NCBI GenBank assembly: GCA_937983055.1
Contig: CALJLA010000262.1
Span: 1 to 9,075 of the forward strand
From: an uncultured Pseudomonadota bacterium
Lineage (GTDB): Bacteria > Pseudomonadota > Gammaproteobacteria > Burkholderiales > Eutrophovitaceae
Length of the DNA: 9,075 bases
Reading direction: 5' to 3'
Each line of letters begins with the position of its first letter. The stretch's first letter is position 1. The notes below the pieces were generated by a model. That model made no database searches. It had not been told where the DNA came from and was given only the letters and a program-made list of their open reading frames with translations. Position numbers and translations under genes: made by a program. This document shows, piece by piece, positions 7,566 through 9,075 of the stretch.

Positions 7566-7913
7566 TCAGGCTGCGGAACTTCTTGGTGGGTGAAGAGGAG
7601 GGACGGGGGACAAAGACGAGACCCGGTCTTCCAGTGCAACGGAAGCGATCAGAGCATTCGGCAACAAGTAAGCAAACCTATCGACAAACATGGCCTGAAG
7701 ATGGCAGTTTGCATGGCATCCTTCATTGCAATGACTGTCCGTTGTCGACTTGCCGTCGCGTTGATCCGGGTTGACGTGCCCGTGCGCTGACGCAGCGAGT
7801 CCGACCTCTTCCTGCAAGGCGTCAGCCAAAGCGGCGGCGCTCACGCTCCAACTTATCATGCAAAGCTGGAGCGTGATCAGGATCATCGAAACTAGGCGAT
7901 TGCACACGCTCAT
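7566..7913 (-). CDS. Small secreted Cys/His-rich CzcI-like metal-efflux accessory protein
   Basis: A 115-residue protein. The first 26-30 residues form a signal peptide: Arg6, a hydrophobic stretch LVSMILITLQLCMISW, then small residues VSAAALA. The mature part holds HGH (44-46) and a tight cluster HCNEGCHANCH (61-71) with three Cys and three His, suited to bind a soft or transition metal in the periplasm. The tail is Pro-rich (PVPPLHPPR). A small exported Cys/His protein directly before czcCBA is the position and style of CzcI and similar proteins, whose exact role is not settled. The frame is open further upstream into cusA, but the signal peptide supports ATG 7913. ATG 7886 is an alternative with a shorter N-region. 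No Shine-Dalgarno is seen. Homology to CzcI is by pattern only. Confidence 0.72.
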   Translation of the reverse strand: MSVCNRLVSMILITLQLCMISWSVSAAALADALQEEVGLAASAHGHVNPDQRDGKSTTDSHCNEGCHANCHLQAMFVDRFAYLLPNALIASVALEDRVSSLSPVPPLHPPRSSAA

Positions 7914-7920
7914 GGGTCGG

Positions 7921-7929
7921 ACTGTACCA
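7921..7929 (-). promoter_or_regulatory. Possible extended -10 promoter element before the czc module
   Basis: TGGTACAGT on the - strand has the extended -10 form TGn followed by TACAGT (4 of 6 matches to TATAAT). It ends eight bases before the ATG of the CzcI-like gene, in the 65-base gap after cusA. I see no convincing -35 box. If used, transcription would start at or next to the ATG, giving a leaderless message. GTCATC occurs twice in this gap (about 7932-7937 and 7955-7960), a weak operator candidate. Alternatively the module is read through from cusA. Confidence 0.25.
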
Positions 7930-7965
7930 CAGATGACCTCGCGTGCTGCGTATCGATGACTATTG

Positions 7966-7978
7966 GCATTCCTTGCTG
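7966..7978. repeat. 13-bp direct repeat, right copy (abutting the cusA stop)
   Basis: GCATTCCTTGCTG, identical to 1491-1503, starting directly after the cusA stop codon on the - strand. It marks the border between cusA and the module, where GC content also changes sharply. Confidence 0.7.
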
Positions 7979-9075
7979 TCATGCAAGCCGTCGGCGGAAC
8001 CACAACAGATAGGCGGCCGGCAGCACCAGCATCGATAGCAGCGGCGCGGTGATCATCCCGCCGACCATCGGCGCGGCAATGCGCTGCATCACCTCCGAGC
8101 CGGTGCCGCTGCCGAGCATGATCGGCAGCAGGCCGGCCACGATCACCGCCACCGTCATCGCCTTGGGCCTGACCCGCTGCACCGCGCCCTCGACGATTGC
8201 CGCGTGCAGGTCTGCGAGGGTCGCAAAGCGGCCTTCCTTCCGGCGCCCGGCGATCGCCTGATCGAGATAGATCAGCATTACCACGCCGAATTCGGCGGCC
8301 ACACCGGCCAGCGCGATGAACCCGACCGCGCTGGCGATAGACACCTCGTGTCCCAGCAGGAACAGCAGCCACACGCCGCCCACCAGCGCGAACGGAAGCG
8401 TCGCCATGATCAGGAGCGGTTCGGCGAAATTGCGGAAGGTCAGGTACAGCAGCACAAAGATGATCGCCAGCGTGAAGGGGACGACGACCCGCATCCGTTT
8501 CGCGGCGCGCTCGAGATACTCGAACTGCCCCGACCATGCGACCGAATAACCGGGCGGCAGCTCCACCTGTGCGGCGACCGCGCGCTTCGCCTCGGCAACG
8601 AAAGAGCCGAGGTCGCGGTCCCGGATATCCACATACACCCAGCCCGACAGCCGGGCGTTCTCGCTCTTGAGCATCGGCGGGCCGTCGCTCAGCGCGATAT
8701 CCGCGACCGCCGAGAGCGGAATCTGGGCGCCGGCCGGCGTGACCATCGGCAGGCTCGCCAGCTTTTCCGGGCTGTCGCGCAGCTCGCGCGGATAGCGCAC
8801 GTTGATCGGGAAGCGCTGCAGGCCCTCCACCGTCTCGCCGATGTTCTCCCCGCCGATCGCGCCGGAGACCAGCGATTGCACGTCGGCGATGCTCAGGCCG
8901 TAGCGGGCGGCCCGCGCGCGGTCGATGCGCACGTCGATGTAGCGCCCGCCGGACAATCGTTCGGCCAGCACCGAAGTGGCGCCAGGCACCTCGCGCACCA
9001 CCTGCTCGATCCGGGTGGCGACGGTCTCGATGATACGAATGTCCGGTCCCGCCACCTTGATGCCGACCGGGCTCT
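7979..9075 (-). CDS. cusA: CusA-type Cu(I)/Ag(I) RND efflux permease, C-terminal third (5' end outside window)
   Basis: Inner-membrane pump that drives export of monovalent copper or silver with CusB and CusC. The frame runs to the window edge; 364 C-terminal residues of about 1040 are visible. They follow E. coli CusA closely: GIKVAGPD, VPGATSVLAERLSGGRYI, INVRYPRELRDSPE, SWSGQFE-like SVAWSGQFEYLERA, and FIALAGVAAEFGVVML. In the last of these, Glu261 of the fragment matches the transmembrane Glu939 of CusA. RPKAM (302-306 of the chain fragment) supplies the Lys matching Lys984. The final five membrane helices are present. The methionine sites lie upstream of the window. The gene ends 65 bases before the CzcI-like gene on the same strand, so read-through is possible. 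It is clearly a different subfamily from the CzcA at 1813-4896, so it is not a recent duplicate. Confidence 0.95.
   Translation of the reverse strand, partial: SPVGIKVAGPDIRIIETVATRIEQVVREVPGATSVLAERLSGGRYIDVRIDRARAARYGLSIADVQSLVSGAIGGENIGETVEGLQRFPINVRYPRELRDSPEKLASLPMVTPAGAQIPLSAVADIALSDGPPMLKSENARLSGWVYVDIRDRDLGSFVAEAKRAVAAQVELPPGYSVAWSGQFEYLERAAKRMRVVVPFTLAIIFVLLYLTFRNFAEPLLIMATLPFALVGGVWLLFLLGHEVSIASAVGFIALAGVAAEFGVVMLIYLDQAIAGRRKEGRFATLADLHAAIVEGAVQRVRPKAMTVAVIVAGLLPIMLGSGTGSEVMQRIAAPMVGGMITAPLLSMLVLPAAYLLWFRRRLA

Noticed and set aside
7914..8537. Upstream extension of the CzcI-like frame into cusA
   Set aside because: The extra codons are a shadow of cusA in another frame. The signal peptide begins at 7913.
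1813..9075. Idea that the two RND permeases are a recent tandem duplication
   Set aside because: Their C-terminal parts differ throughout, including the key membrane residues (AAEFG against MLNG, RPKAM against RPVLM).
1..9075. CRISPR arrays, tRNA or rRNA genes, insertion sequences, integrases
   Set aside because: No regular short repeats, RNA-gene signatures or transposase/integrase motifs were seen on either strand.

Overview
The window is GC-rich, compact proteobacterial DNA, most likely from a beta- or gammaproteobacterium. I infer this from the two-domain exopolyphosphatase, the complete proteobacterial-style Czc/Cus heavy-metal efflux genes and the strong GC bias at third codon positions. 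No rRNA, tRNA, CRISPR array, transposase or integrase is visible.

Layout. On the + strand, positions 1-1406 hold most of ppx (exopolyphosphatase), cut by the window start. Everything else is on the - strand and reads right to left. First comes the 3' third of a cusA-type Cu(I)/Ag(I) RND pump gene (7979-9075, cut by the window end). It is followed by a five-gene module: a small secreted Cys/His-rich CzcI-like protein (7566-7913), an outer-membrane channel CzcC (6201-7487), a lipoprotein adaptor CzcB (4907-6157), a CzcA-type RND permease (1813-4896) and a PII-like protein (1484-1816). The last gene overlaps czcA by an ATGA junction. The PII-like gene and ppx converge across 77 bases.

How the genes work together. 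CzcC, CzcB and CzcA should form a trans-envelope antiporter that expels metal ions, probably divalent (Zn/Co/Cd/Ni type). Two of the three CusA copper-site methionines are replaced in this CzcA, and the transmembrane charges typical of CusA are missing. The CzcI-like protein would be a periplasmic metal-binding accessory. The PII-like protein keeps the GlnB length and alignment without gaps, but has lost nearly all the residues that bind 2-oxoglutarate and ATP and the uridylylated tyrosine. It is a good candidate for a dedicated regulator or sensor of the pump.

Two features suggest that the five-gene module was inserted as a unit between cusA and ppx. A perfect 13-bp direct repeat lies at both ends of the module, at 1491-1503 and 7966-7978. 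Base composition also steps from about 70% GC in the sampled flanks to about 47-55% at the module edges. The repeat is short enough to occur by chance, so this remains a hypothesis.
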